From positions 6,200,001-6,264,000 of the forward strand of contig JAQOTA010000053.1 in assembly GCA_029532415.1 (NCBI GenBank): a stretch of DNA of 64,000 bases. Direction: 5' to 3'. Positions 25,919-37,672 of the stretch are shown piece by piece; position 1 is the first letter of the stretch, and each line of letters begins with the position of its first letter. Under the pieces are notes generated by a model. That model was not told the origin of the DNA, ran no database searches, and saw only the letters and a list, made by a program, of their open reading frames with translations. A program made the position numbers and the translations under genes. This DNA is from Marasmius tenuissimus. Taxonomy: Eukaryota; Basidiomycota; Agaricomycetes; Agaricales; Marasmiaceae.

Positions 25919-28900
25919 TCATCCTCTTGGTTGCTTGGTTCGAGGTCTCGGAGAAGAGAAGGGTTGAGGTGTCAGGTAATAGGAGCTCGTTTGTTTCTGC
26001 TGTTTTCTATCAGACTACTTACCTCATTCTTCTTTATGTTGCGTTCAGGTCGTTGCTCGTGTACTATTTGGTATGTTGTTTTCTACTTGGAGCTTTCGTT
26101 GTCGTGTTACTTACGACGTTGTATTCGTAGATATCAACATGTTCGTGTGGCACCATCATAAACGTCGAGTTTTGTTGTCGTTTTGCATCCGGCGAATGTG
26201 CGTTCTGTTGACAGGCTATCGAGCCTTCTCGCTGGAGGAAGATGCCTTCATAAGTTTTGCAAATAGCTATGACATGCACCGTTGATCTAGGGCGTCTGTC
26301 ATCAAGATCCCCTCATTGGACGATAAGTGCGGAATGTATGCGCAGCATTCGTTTCCACCCATTCCAGGGTTTGATTTGACTTCCCCGCAGGCATCAGGAT
26401 GCACAGCAACCGCCCAATTCTGATTATTTGATGGGTGTCCCGAGGGTCGAGCGCCGCCTTCGCCATCATCAGAACGACCATCAGCAGTGTGGACAGGTCG
26501 GGATGTGGACTCGAGTTAGGAACACACCACACCGACGCCCATACGTCTCTGAAAAATTGATGCCGATGATAGCGTTTGATGAATGCGCAATCCCGCTCCC
26601 TGGCACCGCGTATATCCCGCCCTTGGGGCTTGTCGGTCGACGGTGTCTGATGGGGACTGCGATCTGGGTGCGGCCCGAGATGTCGGTTACACTTACAGCT
26701 CTTGTCGGGTACGGAGACGGGTGTCTTCAAGAGGAGGTGGTCCTCGTTGGGATTCAGGATGTGCCCTAGGAGAGGTCAGCTGTTGCACTCTCTGAGCAGC
26801 TCATCGTCACTTTCTTTTTTGTCCAGATCGTTCTACAAGTACTACTTGATATGGTTCCGTTCTAGGGGACCGCTGCTTTTTGATTGGTTTTCGAATCGGC
26901 ATATGATCCACAACACGACCAGCCGTCATAGGCGTGCTGTACGTCGTCGGTGTTTTCTATGGAGATCCTGTGATCTGTCGAAGAGACTTTAAGCTTCCTT
27001 GGTTTCCTGATGATGTATGATGTGCTGTAACACAAGGTCAGGCGATATCCTTGGGGTTGGCGGTGACGGTTGTGAAGGGTACGTCCATCGCTCCGTGGCC
27101 AAAGGATATTAACTTACTTGCCCCACTAGGATGTCGAACGTGGCGACCCCTAGAATAATTGTGGCTAGGTTGAGTGTCGGACAAGGACTATCGCGCCGAC
27201 GCTGATAAGTATTTCCGAATGCCGGGTCAAGCTTCTATGTTCGGCTCGCTCAACACACGACTCTGCTACCTAGGATCACCTGGATACTGCCGCCCTTCAG
27301 GCCGGGGTTATCGGCGACTCCCAGAGGCCGGAGTCTCTCTATAGCAGGACGAGGCAGTCATACTTTTCCTCCTGTTCATGACGATCAGTGTACGATTCCG
27401 CTACCTCCGTACCGTCTTTCGAGTTGGAGGCGCTCATGGCTCCTGAGGCCGGAGTCTCTGCAGCAGGAGGTGACGGTTGTGCTCTTGTTCACGAGGACGG
27501 CCCAATCGGTGCAGCCGATTTTCACGATAAGACATGCCGGCCATGTTCTACTCCGTCGGGTTAGTTCTTGAAGTCCTTGAGGCAAGCGGAGGTAAGTCAT
27601 CGTGTTTGCTCTCGGATGTGACTGATCTTTTGTTCCTCATGTTGGTCAGGTTCCTCTTCGTATTCGTATACCACCCGGTATGTGCCCCCTCCTCGAAGCG
27701 ATGGTTGTACCAATTACATGTCGTTATCGAATAGATCGTTCGCAGCAGGATCCGTCAGGGGTCTCGCCTCGTTGCTGCTGTTTCACATCGGGCCTTGTGG
27801 TCTGTCGAGAAGGCTTCAGGGTTCCCTAGGGTTCCTTGGCCTTCCGTTCTGGCATCGCGACCCAAAATACCGCCGCACGAGGGCTCGCGATATCTTTGGG
27901 GTCTATGGTGACCCTGCTGGTAAAGGCGCGTTGATTGGATGTGGCTGGAAACTCTGAACTGATCATGAACTCCTAGCAGACAACCTTTCGCCATTGGCCA
28001 GGAGGTTATGTTAAGGCGGTCGGGCTCTAAGGTCCTGCCAGACTCACACCCGTGACAACCTTGGACCTTTTGTTTAATGCCTCATTGTTCTGTAGGTCAT
28101 TTGTACGTCTTGAAGGATCTCACCTCACCTGTTTCCCCGATAGTGCAACTAACAATAGATTGCCAGAAGCTGATGCAGGACAGAGCGCCGTCGACCACGA
28201 AACGACGATAAACCCGATGTTGAACTAACCGATACCGTTCGTCACCAGAGACCTCGGAATATGAAACTTGTACCCTTGTTTGTTACATACGACAAAGATA
28301 CCAGGCAGGGCAAGGAACCGATTCTCTGATTCCATAGCTGTCAGGCTGTCAACCGTTCTCAACTATGCACACCATCGGCTTTGATATGTCGATCCACCCA
28401 GGATACCCGCTCGGCAAGCTCTCGCCTAAGGGTCCCCAGGTCGTACACAGCTAATGTGACCTCTTTTGTGGCCCTCCATTCCTCTTGCCCCGTGCAACTC
28501 GATAACCGTATTCCCATATGTTTGTCTACGTGCGCCCCAAACTTCCCGTCGCATGCTGATCTTTTGTCAGTGGAAACTCCTCAAATTCGTGTACCTTTAT
28601 CATTGTAATACATTGAGGCGTTGCTCCCCGTTCCCTGGAGATCGTGCGACCTATGAACTTCCGCCCAGTCCATATATTTTCATCCCTCCCGTTCCGAAAG
28701 AAGATTCTCGGGCATAACTACACACGTAGGGCCCGTGTACTTATGTGGTGGACAGGCGGAATGTACGTGATTTCATTGTTTCAAAGCATGATTTAAACAT
28801 CCGCTCATGGAATTCCCGAAGATGTGCCTACAGGTTTCCCAGACCTGCGGGATCTAAGACCATGCCTTCGGCCCGGTTCGACGGCTCGGCAGAAAGTTTG

Positions 28901-30655
28901 ACTATACCACATCCACATCCACCTCCCTCTTCTCTTGCCCTATCGTATTTTTGGCGCTCTCTGATTGCTAAGGGTGAGCTAAAGATGCTAGTTTCCCCCA
29001 TCTCACGGACATACTCCGACTTCGGACTCCTGCTCGAACGGAAACGCTAAGAGCGTCTAGGGGACCGCTCAGGCTCCCTCCCCGGGTACCCAGAGCGGTA
29101 ACTCCGATGGGCTTGTTAGAATCTTCCCGCCACTTCCACTTCTTCTCTGACGGATTTCTCTAGTCCTGGGTACCGAGTCCTGAGTTTTCGGCCACCTTTT
29201 TTTCGAACTGCGTTTCACCCGCACTCATAATCGTCTTCGCCATTCAAATCTATGGATTAGACATGCTGCAACCTGGGGCCTGTTGTATTTGAATATGAAA
29301 GTTGGTGACAATCAAACTCCTTCGAATGGCCTCTCATTTAATCAAAAATACTTAGGGTTTTGTACTCTGTACAGAGGAGCCCATCGGCGTTCATTGAAAG
29401 CAGAAACAACGGGAGCCTAATGGTAAGCATGGCTTTTGCACTCTGTGGTTGAGATTGCATGATTGATGTCTATAACAACCAAGCAGCCTACGATACCCCT
29501 ATGTCAGTGTAAGGTTCAGATTTGTACGCTCACTTTCCTTGGGATGGCTGCTCGTGATAGCTATCGCGGCCTTATGCTCGGACTTACTGCGATCTGAACG
29601 AGTACCATGACCATGGATGTTGTCAACAAAGGTCGGAAAGCAAAGCTTGCTTTCCGATCCGATTCGAAAGGGCGACAATAGGAACAAAAGAAGCCCTTCG
29701 AAGGACTTTGTTTCCTGACGCAACCGGATGCAAGAGGCGAGCTGCTTGCCCATTGAGGTTTCCTTCTCTTCTTCGCTGCAAATGTTAAACTGACCTGCCC
29801 GCAGTTTTCGGTCATATAGTTTATACAGCTTGCCTTGTGAGTGAGAAATGGGGATGAGGAATACAAGGGTCAAAGCCCTTGATGGCGGATATCAACTTGC
29901 TGCAGGTGAGTTGCGCTCAACGTCACTTTGGAATCTTCGATGGAGGCTCAAGGTCGTAATCCGTTCCTCTCCTAGCTCCCAGTGCTATAGTAGAACGGTT
30001 CCGTACATGCCTGGATATCAGGCGCCAACCTTGCACCCTACGCCCCACTGGTCACCTGGGTACCAGAGCGACGCAATGTTGTGGTCCCGGAAATAACGGA
30101 TCCGAGTCGTCTGTTTTGAAGGGGTCATTCAAAAGCGCTTCCCGTGGCTTGTGACCCGTTGTGTAGGGGACCTAAAAAGTTAGACGTACGTAGTCAGTGC
30201 GTGATCTCGCGAAACGATTTGTATGAAATCAAGACTAAAACACAGTGCAAGAATGCAATGTGAAGATCATGAACACGTCAAAATCTTCTTTTTCTTCCCT
30301 TTATTTACCGGGGTCTGCTGGGAGGATGCGCCGTGTAAGAGAGCCAGGTCCACGGAGTAAAGTTCTTCAATATGTATTATGGCGGTTTCCCCTACTGCAA
30401 CATCTCGCCACTCCAAAAGAACGGCACCCCCACCACCCCACCCCCAAATAGCAAGAACCAGATAACGAGTTCGGGCCTGACAGCAACAAGCCCCTTGGGG
30501 ATAGTTTCCTTAACTTGATCTCGACTCCCGGTGGGACGATTTAGTGCGTCGATTGACCACTTTTTCCTGCGCGAGGCTTCAGTATACAGACCGAGTATGA
30601 TACTCTTAGATCATCACCCTGCATGCCGAACCACATAAGAAGGTCGTTGGAGGGG
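25919..30655. other. Long stretch with no recognisable gene
   Basis: All frames are short and show no family resemblance or buildable exon chain. It begins with the ISY1 3' end. Two local echoes were noticed: the phrase gaggccggagtctct occurs at about 27322 and again at about 27446, and segments near 26955-27000 and 27790-27835 share gtctgtcga-type wording in the same order. These suggest a decayed internal duplication. A near-palindrome (ggaaagcaaagcttgctttcc) sits at about 29635-29655. No transposase, reverse transcriptase or RNA gene was seen. Confidence 0.5.
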
Positions 30656-30664
30656 TATATAAAG
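30656..30664 (+). promoter_or_regulatory. TATA box of the UbiA gene
   Basis: The sequence tatataaag lies 82 bp upstream of the ATG at 30747, a normal distance for a fungal TATA promoter with a short leader. The intervening leader is pyrimidine-rich (ctcttctcctctttctcc), as often seen near fungal transcription starts. Confidence 0.6.
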
Positions 30665-30746
30665 GCGTCTGTTGGATTTCTAGTTCTACACAGAGATCCC
30701 TCTCTTCTCCTCTTTCTCCTCTGCCACTTTCTCCTCACCTAAAGTC

Positions 30747-32318
30747 ATGCAAAACGCCCAGTCCATCGAAAAGCTCTCCATCGAGCAGCCCCAAGAGGCT
30801 CTCGTTAACGTGAAGCATAAAAGCGGAACCCTCGCTGCGTTCCCCGCAAGCTGGCATCCATATCTGGAATTGATACGAATTGAGAAGGTAAGCTCCGAAC
30901 ATCGTCACTTAGTGTTCACTGTCTTAATTCTACTCTGCCCCCAGCCCACTGGAACGAAGCTAATGTTTTGGCCCTTCGGTGAGTGTCGTTCATCGACCCC
31001 TAAATGATTTGGGTAAATGACACTGGGTAGCTTGGGGTCTTACAATGGCTGCGTATACCATAAAACTCCCCTTGGAAGACTACAGTCTCGGGATACTTCA
31101 GTCCCTCTTCGGAGCGTTCATCGTTCGATGCTCTGCTTGCACAATCAACGATATCTTTGATCGACATATGGACGCTGGCGTTGGTAAGTGTTCTTTCCAT
31201 CGCTGTCACGGACCTACACTCACCCTCATCGCATCGTAGAGAGAACAAAAGGGCGGCCATTAGCCAGTGGCCGGATCACAGTTTCAAATGCGTTCATATT
31301 CGTTCTACTGCAATACGCGGTCGGGGCATTATTTTTCTACCTCACAGTTGACGGTTTTGCGTGAGTTGAACTCAGCTGTGCGGCGTGCCTCGACCTCAAC
31401 TAAACCTTTATTCCCATGTTCTAGGCTTTGGGTGGCGCTATTTCAACTCCTACCAATGTGAGTAAACGGCAGTTCTTTGAATGGAAGTCCGGCAGTTCAC
31501 ACAATGTACTTCCTCCCAGGTTCGCTATCTATCCGCTATTAAAGCGAGTTACCTATTGGCCTCAGGCGTGGCTTGGCTTTGCCATGAACTTTGGCTTCAT
31601 AACCGCATGGGTATCCACTGCGGGGACAGTAAACGCTCCTTTGTTTATTTCAGTTACAACAGGCTGCTGGTGGTAAGTCCTCGTTTTCTAACCCTGACGC
31701 CGTCGAATTGATCACATCCCGAATTTTTGCTGGATTCGACTCGTGTATCACAGCTGGACAATGCTTTACGGTAAGTCGTACCCTGGCTGCTGCCGCATTT
31801 TCTCCGTTCCCCGGCGCTGCATACTGACTTGTCCCTTGTATCATTGTTTGTTAGACACGATTTATGCTTGTCAAGACATCGAAGACGATGTTAAAATGGG
31901 AGTACGATCTACCGCCATTCTATTTGGCAGTTGGATTCGACCCCTCCTGATTGCGTGTGGGATCACCTTCCTTTTGATGGTTGGCTATGCCGGTATCCTC
32001 AACGAGCAAGGACTCCCCTTTTTTGTTATATCGGTGGGCGGAACATTCGCTCATCTGCTTTGGCAATACCGTACTGTCGACCTCACGGTACCATCAAGCT
32101 GTTGGCGTAAGTCATTTTTCGTACAAAATCTTCCCTGGGTGCTTCCCTCTCCGCTCCTGTGAAATTTGCGCTAAACGTGTTTCTCATTGATTTGTCCGTA
32201 TACAGAAAATTTCATGAGTAATGGACAACTTGGCTGGATCGTTTGGGGAGGGCTTATGGCGGATTATGCGCTCCGGGATTTCGTCCTTGCAAATTACACA
32301 TTACCATGGATTTCATAG
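30747..32318 (+). CDS. UbiA-family aromatic prenyltransferase
   Basis: Nine exons (30747-30887, 30945-30978, 31031-31183, 31240-31360, 31425-31457, 31520-31672, 31754-31770, 31855-32106, 32206-32318) join in phase to 338 residues. Both Mg-diphosphate sites of the family are present: NDIFDRHMD (Asn98 to Asp106) followed by ERTKGRPLASG, and the second site QDIEDDVKMGVRS (Asp225, Asp229). Several hydrophobic helices between them fit an integral membrane enzyme (for example FIFVLLQYAVGALFFYLT and PLLIACGITFLLMVGYAGIL). The family attaches isoprenoid chains to aromatic acids such as 4-hydroxybenzoate. COQ2 in ubiquinone synthesis is the housekeeping member; this protein lacks an obvious mitochondrial presequence (it begins MQNAQSIEKLSIEQ), so a secondary-metabolism member is equally or more likely. 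The 17-bp exon 7 is required for phase. Confidence 0.9.
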
Positions 32319-33366
32319 ATGCGTCTTGTACATATATATAGATGACTAGCACCACAATGCAGCGCACTAAGACTACTGTACTTTAATTGCGAGGGCTCGT
32401 AGAAACGAATGAAATGGTATGAGCCCTGTTGTCCTAAGTCCCTTGTTGTCTCTGATGCCATGATCATTCTCGCGATGGCAAGTGAGATGGCCAGCTAGAC
32501 AGATGCATGCTAAGTGTACTGCCGCGGTGTTGTTCCGCTTATAGATTTTCTGCGAATCTCGGCGTCTTTTGCGTTCCGATCTCAGAGATGTTGTAAAGCA
32601 TTGGCTGTGGAATTCGAGGCTCACGATACCGCGGGATCATTAATGTTCATCAAGCATATCAAAGCATCGTCTGCCAGTGCCAGAACCTATGAAAAATCAA
32701 TCTTTGTCGGGATCTAATCAAGGGTTGAACTAAGACCATGACGAACACGACGTAGTACGGTGAACGAGGGTACAGCAGCAGCCTTGATATCTCGGTACCA
32801 TCTGAATTCATCATTCAACGTTCTTCCATGTAGTCTCCCAACAGCAACTTCCAAGCACCTTCTGATGATCTTTCAATGTTGCTGTGATCGGTAGAACATA
32901 GCAAATGGTATGGTATGTATATGTAGGGGCGAGAAAAGGGCTCTGCACGACCCTCCTTCCACTACGTCTTTTTTGCCTCCCCCCCATGAACATTATACCG
33001 CACCGGCTGCTGTAAACGTTGATGTCACTCCTTCGTATGTTGTGAGTGCGCTCGAATCTTCTCTCGGTAGAGTATGAGTAAAAACTGACACATCAGCGAC
33101 GAGGGGCCAGGATAATATCAACATACATTACACTCGTTGTCTGCTCTGGAAATACACTCACGTTGACGGCTGACCATCAACATCGGCGGGAAATAGATCC
33201 CAACCACCCTCGAGGCGGCGACACAAGAGAGTTTCCTAGGTACACCCTGGTTACCAAGGGTCTAAGCCTGAGGTGAGTTAAAATTAAGAGGGGAGCGGGA
33301 AACGAGGAGTGATAGAATGGTTAAAACCGAGCCTTTGCTGACAAGTGACGTTTTTTCCCTTTCGAC
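32319..33366. other. Intergenic; may hold the first exons of the next gene
   Basis: No long frame is open. Splice-like sites at about 33237-33275 (an AG followed by a short open piece ending before gtgagt) could mark an upstream exon of the gene whose main exon starts at 33367. Confidence 0.45.
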
Positions 33367-34331
33367 CCTTTGCTCCGTATAGGAACGAATCCTCGGACAT
33401 TCGTGAAGATGGCGCCCAGACTCTAAGACCTCGTGGGGATGACAAGGCCGACGGCATTGTTCCTCCAGCCCTGATTGTTGCGTGTGTTTTGGGGGCCATC
33501 CTCTTCCTCGTCACCTCGATCTCTCTAATCTATTGGTGGTTATCGCGAACTGGCCGATGGCCTCGCAAATCAACGGATCCCGAGTCTGAGTACCCCTTCT
33601 CCTCTCCAGAAGCAGTGGCCCATCCGACTTCTAGTATGAGCGCCAGCGCCAGTACCACATTCGTGGGTATAAGATCCCCGGAGTCCGAGCCTGACGAAAT
33701 ATACCCTATGAGACCGGTGGGGCTAGGTCTGAAGCTAAACTTTTCAACACCCTCGAGGCGCACCATTACTCCCGCTTCTGGATCCCAGAATCGAGCGTGG
33801 GATTCTCGAAATCCCTACTACACGCCACGACCGCGAAACAGTTCCCGGACCGGACGGAGAAAACACGAACATGCCGGTAGCAGTGTGTCGGGAAGCAGAG
33901 CATCAGCATCTACCTCGAACAGTCACGGTAGCAAGAGGAGTCGAAGCGCCCGAGCCATGAGGTCTTCTCGCCACCGGGACGACTCGAATTGCGGCGATAC
34001 TACCGTTAGCTCTTCTGTAGCGGGAACCCAAACGGTGAGCAGCATCTCGTTTGCCCCGGCCACGGAGCGACAGATGGAGCTTGCCGAGCGTATTGAGGAG
34101 ATGCAGGGCAAGCTAGCATTGTTCCAGCGAAACGCCCCCTCCGTTGATATCAAACTTGCCGGGTCCGGGTCTATCTCTATAGCAAAGATGACCCATGATC
34201 ATCGGGTTCTGAAGTGGCAGAAGAGAATAGAGAAGCTTACTCAGTTAAAGGAGTCTGATTGGGCGTTGGGTCTGACTGATGAACTTCCTCCTGGACTGTA
34301 CCAGGGCAAGGAGTCTGACGACCTGACGTAG
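33367..34331 (+). CDS. Single-pass membrane protein, 5' end unresolved
   Basis: The main exon begins after the acceptor near 33366 and is open for 320 codons to a TAG. Near its start is one strong transmembrane helix (PPALIVACVLGAILFLVTSI, extending to SLIYWW), followed by basic residues, so the long C-terminal part should be cytoplasmic. That part is Ser/Arg/Thr-rich (including SSRTGRRKHEHAG) and ends with a helical segment (RQMELAERIEEMQGKLALFQ) and LTDELPPGLYQGKES. The frame has no ATG before the helix, so at least one upstream exon with a start, perhaps a signal peptide, is missing from my model. The architecture resembles other agaricomycete single-TM proteins of unknown role. Confidence 0.65.
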
Positions 34332-35901
34332 CCAGTGTGAACCTCGGAGCAGGTCGACGTGGAGATCTATCAGAGATCTGTCCATTGAAGGCTATATTTC
34401 CTGTATTAGTGGACGATAAAATATACCCGGGACTATTACCTGACGATGCGGAACTTCCTCGAGAGCTTGACATTGTCATTGATATGATGGAGGAAAACGA
34501 GCTGTGTTGTGGATCGGGATACCTGTGTACGGGGCCGGTTCGGCCGAGGTAAAGGTGTGTCGCGGATATTGCCGAGCAACCACTGCGATAGTTGTCAGTG
34601 GCGTCGATCATCACTTTTATAAGATAGCTCACGTCTCTAACACCACAGCTAGATCAAAAAATCCCAGAGAGATCAGTTCAACTCGGTGAACTCAACCTGT
34701 GTTTATTCGCGTCGTTTCTCGTTCATGGTCGCAGTGAGGCCGTTCTTAGGTTTTTGTTGATGGTCCAGGAGTCGAATGACCGTGAAAGTCGTTGCAAGTT
34801 GAGTTCACGGTCCAAAGCGATGCTCCTCTTACAAAAACGGACAGATAGTCTATACCAGCCTACCCCTTGCACGGTTGCACTCCGAAATGAGCGCATGGCC
34901 GATGGTTAATCATCCCGGGCCGCAAACTTCAATCAGGAACCTGCCAAGCCTCATGCCATTTTGAGTGTCTAACTATCATTCATCGTAATGTGTTTATGAC
35001 TATGACCAACACGGTCACTGGAGTCGAAAGAAGCCTAAAACTGGAGCGCTTGCAAAAGTATCACTGTACCAACCCAAAAGGTCGAATACAGCAGCACCTC
35101 GCGAATTACGATGATTTCAGCACCACACTGCTGAGTTCGGTCCGTATCTCAACGGTAAAGCACCTACATGGTAGAGATATCTGTGAGCAGATATCCCCTG
35201 TGTAATCAGCCTCACTGGTGCTGAGGAATGACCTCCGTGTCCGCGACCGCGGGCCGTAGACAGTAGTTGTCCAGTCTGTGCCGCCGTTCTCTAGCACCTC
35301 ATTGCCTATCATCTAATTCATTTGGTGCTTGTTCAAGTGTATACAAGGGTCTTGAATCTGTTCCTTTACCCCTCGAAAGTGTGGATTTACATCGCCCCCA
35401 AGAACGACAAGAAGTGGTATGTCCCAATAAGCCATTCGTTGGGCTAGGACAGTCATGTTCAGTGTTCAGTCAGCAATATATTGAGTCTGAGAAGGATTAT
35501 TGACTCATTTACGTCGTCGAATTCGGGGAGTTTTCAGAATTGAGGCCGGGATGCAACGCAAGTGCATACCGCCTTCCTGTGGACAATGATCCAGGAAATC
35601 TTCGGTGTAGTCGTGCAGCCACAAGTTGGGGAACCAATTATTAGGATAATCAGATTTGTTGCGAGTGTCTGCATTTGTGTAATAGCAGTGTTGATCCAGC
35701 GAGAGGCTGGCCCACGAGAAGAAGAAAACACCGGTATTTCAAAACTTGCGTAAAATTGAGTCCCACTGCCGTTATACACCCGGGAGGCTGGTATAAGTCG
35801 ACGAATGTTCGATAGTCCAGCGTATATAGTCGCGAGGTCCCTCGTGAGTTGTACTGACAAAGAGAATAAAAAAGTTATGAACTTCGAAGCGAGGTGAAAA
35901 T
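34332..35901. other. No recognisable gene
   Basis: Short frames only, including 34337-34552 (+) and 35534-35860 (-), none with a recognised motif. No RNA gene or repeat was seen before the tRNA-like gene at 35902. Confidence 0.5.
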
Positions 35902-35972
35902 TCCGTTACAGGGAATTGAACCCTGCAAAGAAGCATGGGAGGCAATAATGTTAGCCACTACACCATAACGGA
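35902..35972 (-). tRNA. tRNA gene, anticodon CCC (Gly) by position; weak anticodon stem
   Basis: The minus strand folds as a tRNA: a perfect 7-bp acceptor stem (tccgtta with taacgga), a D arm with a good A box (tggtgtagtggcta), and a perfect 5-bp T stem closing the loop in cagggttcaattccctg (B box ggttcaattcc). A T4 run directly follows the 3' end, as for a Pol III terminator. Reading the loop as ctcccat places CCC at 35937-35939, which would be tRNA-Gly. The anticodon stem is poor: only about two of five pairs form. The body otherwise looks like a fungal tRNA-Glu. It may be a real but unusual tRNA, or one that is decaying. Confidence 0.7.
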
Positions 35973-36114
35973 GATATGTTGGAATAAATGACCAGAGAGC
36001 ATCATTGTAAATGGGAGGTCTTCATCCTAAGTAATAATAACCCCATTCTGAGCTCGGGGGAAAAAAAGATGAAGGGAATTCTAATCTCTTGCTTCAAAGT
36101 CTACCTAATCATAT

Positions 36115-36269
36115 TCATGGGCCATGGCCTATGAACACTGGAGGGGGAGGGGCAAAGAGGGAAGGTTCCATTTGGACAACGTCGAATGACCTATCTTCCA
36201 GCCCCTCCTGGCCCACGATAATCGACACTCGATGACGGTCTTCAGGCTTCCGCCAGTTCACCCGAATTC
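36115..36269 (-). CDS. Possible 3'-terminal exon of an unrecognised gene
   Basis: After an acceptor-like ctcag on the minus strand, an open frame encodes a coding-looking piece (RVNWRKPEDRHRVSIIVGQ and, at the end, PPPPVFIGHGP) and ends in TGA at 36115-36117. The upstream exon could not be joined in phase with confidence: a donor-like gtacgt lies near 36295. No family is recognised. It could be the last exon of a gene lying at 36.3-37.0 kb, where short frames are also open. Confidence 0.3.
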
Positions 36270-37431
36270 CTGAGAAAATTAAATCTCATAAGTACGTACA
36301 TTGATCATCTGGCTTGAGTTACGAATGAATGAGTTGTTATCGAGTGGTCTGCGAGTGTCAGAAGTCTAGAGCTGGATTTGTGGCGCATGTAGTATTTTCG
36401 CGCACTCGACTGCTCGTTGTCTCCTACAGTTATCACCATCTTCCTGTTGGCTTGTACCTATGGGTCAAGGGCTCGATGGTCATGAGAAACATTTGAGTAT
36501 GTATTGGTTATTCCGGAATCGCATAACATCATGCTTGATTTGGCACTTAAGGTTTGCCCTGCTCATACACGCTCAGGCATCACCGACACGAGGCTTGTCG
36601 CCGATCGCGACGTCGACCGCACAAGGTAAATTCAACGTACTTTCATATTCACTAGTAGCCCGCGTTTCACCATTCCCGGTCGACGTCGGTCATTCGTATC
36701 CATTCCAGGAAGTCGAAGAGATTACTTGGAGACGATCCCTGACAATGAAAGGATCGCCATCGCGCTCAGAGCCCTCGACTCGGGAGGAGAAATATTCATG
36801 CGGCGTAAGGACTCCGCGTTTCACCGGACCCTTACTCACCGAACATGCTTCGTCGCCAGGTCGAGTGAGCTCCAATCGACCTTGGGCTCGACGAGTCCCG
36901 ACCCAAGTGGAGGATTGTGAGTTCTTCTGGTCTCTCGATCAGCCTTACGCGAACCGCGATAGGCCCTTCGAAGTGGAGTCTGGAAGAGAAAAAAAAAACC
37001 CAAGACCATGTAAGCACGTATGTAAATCATTGCAGTGACACTGACACTTGAGTTGAAATCTACTTATTTAATGATCGCCTTTGCTATGTTCTGACGTCTG
37101 CCCAGGTGTCGCTGTCTTCAACTCATAAATTGATTGCCACGGTTGCTTTGGCCTGAGCAACTCGTGTTGCTAACCCTGAACATGTGGCGCGTAGTCGTGT
37201 AGAGGACGAAATTAAGATGGATGGGGTATGGATTTATGGGTCTATGATATGTTCATGTTTAACTTGGATCTGATACCACCGTCTCCTTTTCTTACTCAAC
37301 CTGCAGAGGCGAGACTCTTCACCCTTTTTCACCCTTCTTCACCCCTGTAAGTTGTGGGAGCCCGATCTTTTCTCGGACTTCGTCATTCCTTGCTAGCAAG
37401 TTTCCGGTGAAATGAAGTTAAGCGACGTTGA

Positions 37432-37672
37432 CAGCTGTCCCAATAATTGTAGAAAGTTTTGCGGTTTTTCGTGCTCAGGATTTTTGTTTAGTGAACAAAC
37501 AGAATATGACCTGATTTGGTATGGTCGCGGTACTAGAGGATGTCAGGCCCCACCAGCACCCATGGAGCTCATTCAGTTTGCATTTAGTAGGGAATCACAT
37601 TGTGTTTGTACACTAAACAAAGATTCTGAACACGAAAAAACGCAAACCTTTCTACAATTATTGGGACAGCTG
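37432..37672. mobile_element. MITE-like element with inverted repeats of about 65 bp
   Basis: The left end (cagctgtcccaataattg...) reappears in inverse orientation at the right end. The match runs for roughly 65 bp with few differences, through the segments reading tttcgtg[ct]tcag and tttgtttagtg on both sides. The 241-bp element has no coding capacity apart from a chance open frame, so it is a non-autonomous DNA element or its foldback derivative. Flanking bases (gacgttga left, gaacgctg right) do not form an obvious target-site duplication, so the superfamily is open. The transcript would form a long hairpin. Confidence 0.75.

Noticed and set aside
16269..32318. Secondary-metabolite gene cluster built on the O-methyltransferase and UbiA genes
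   Set aside because: Housekeeping genes (ISY1, carnosine N-methyltransferase) and long gene-free stretches lie between them, and no synthase, P450 or transporter is present.
36460..37038. 192-codon open frame on the plus strand
   Set aside because: No recognised motif, no clear promoter or splice structure, and equally long frames lie on the other strand, so it is not supported as a gene.
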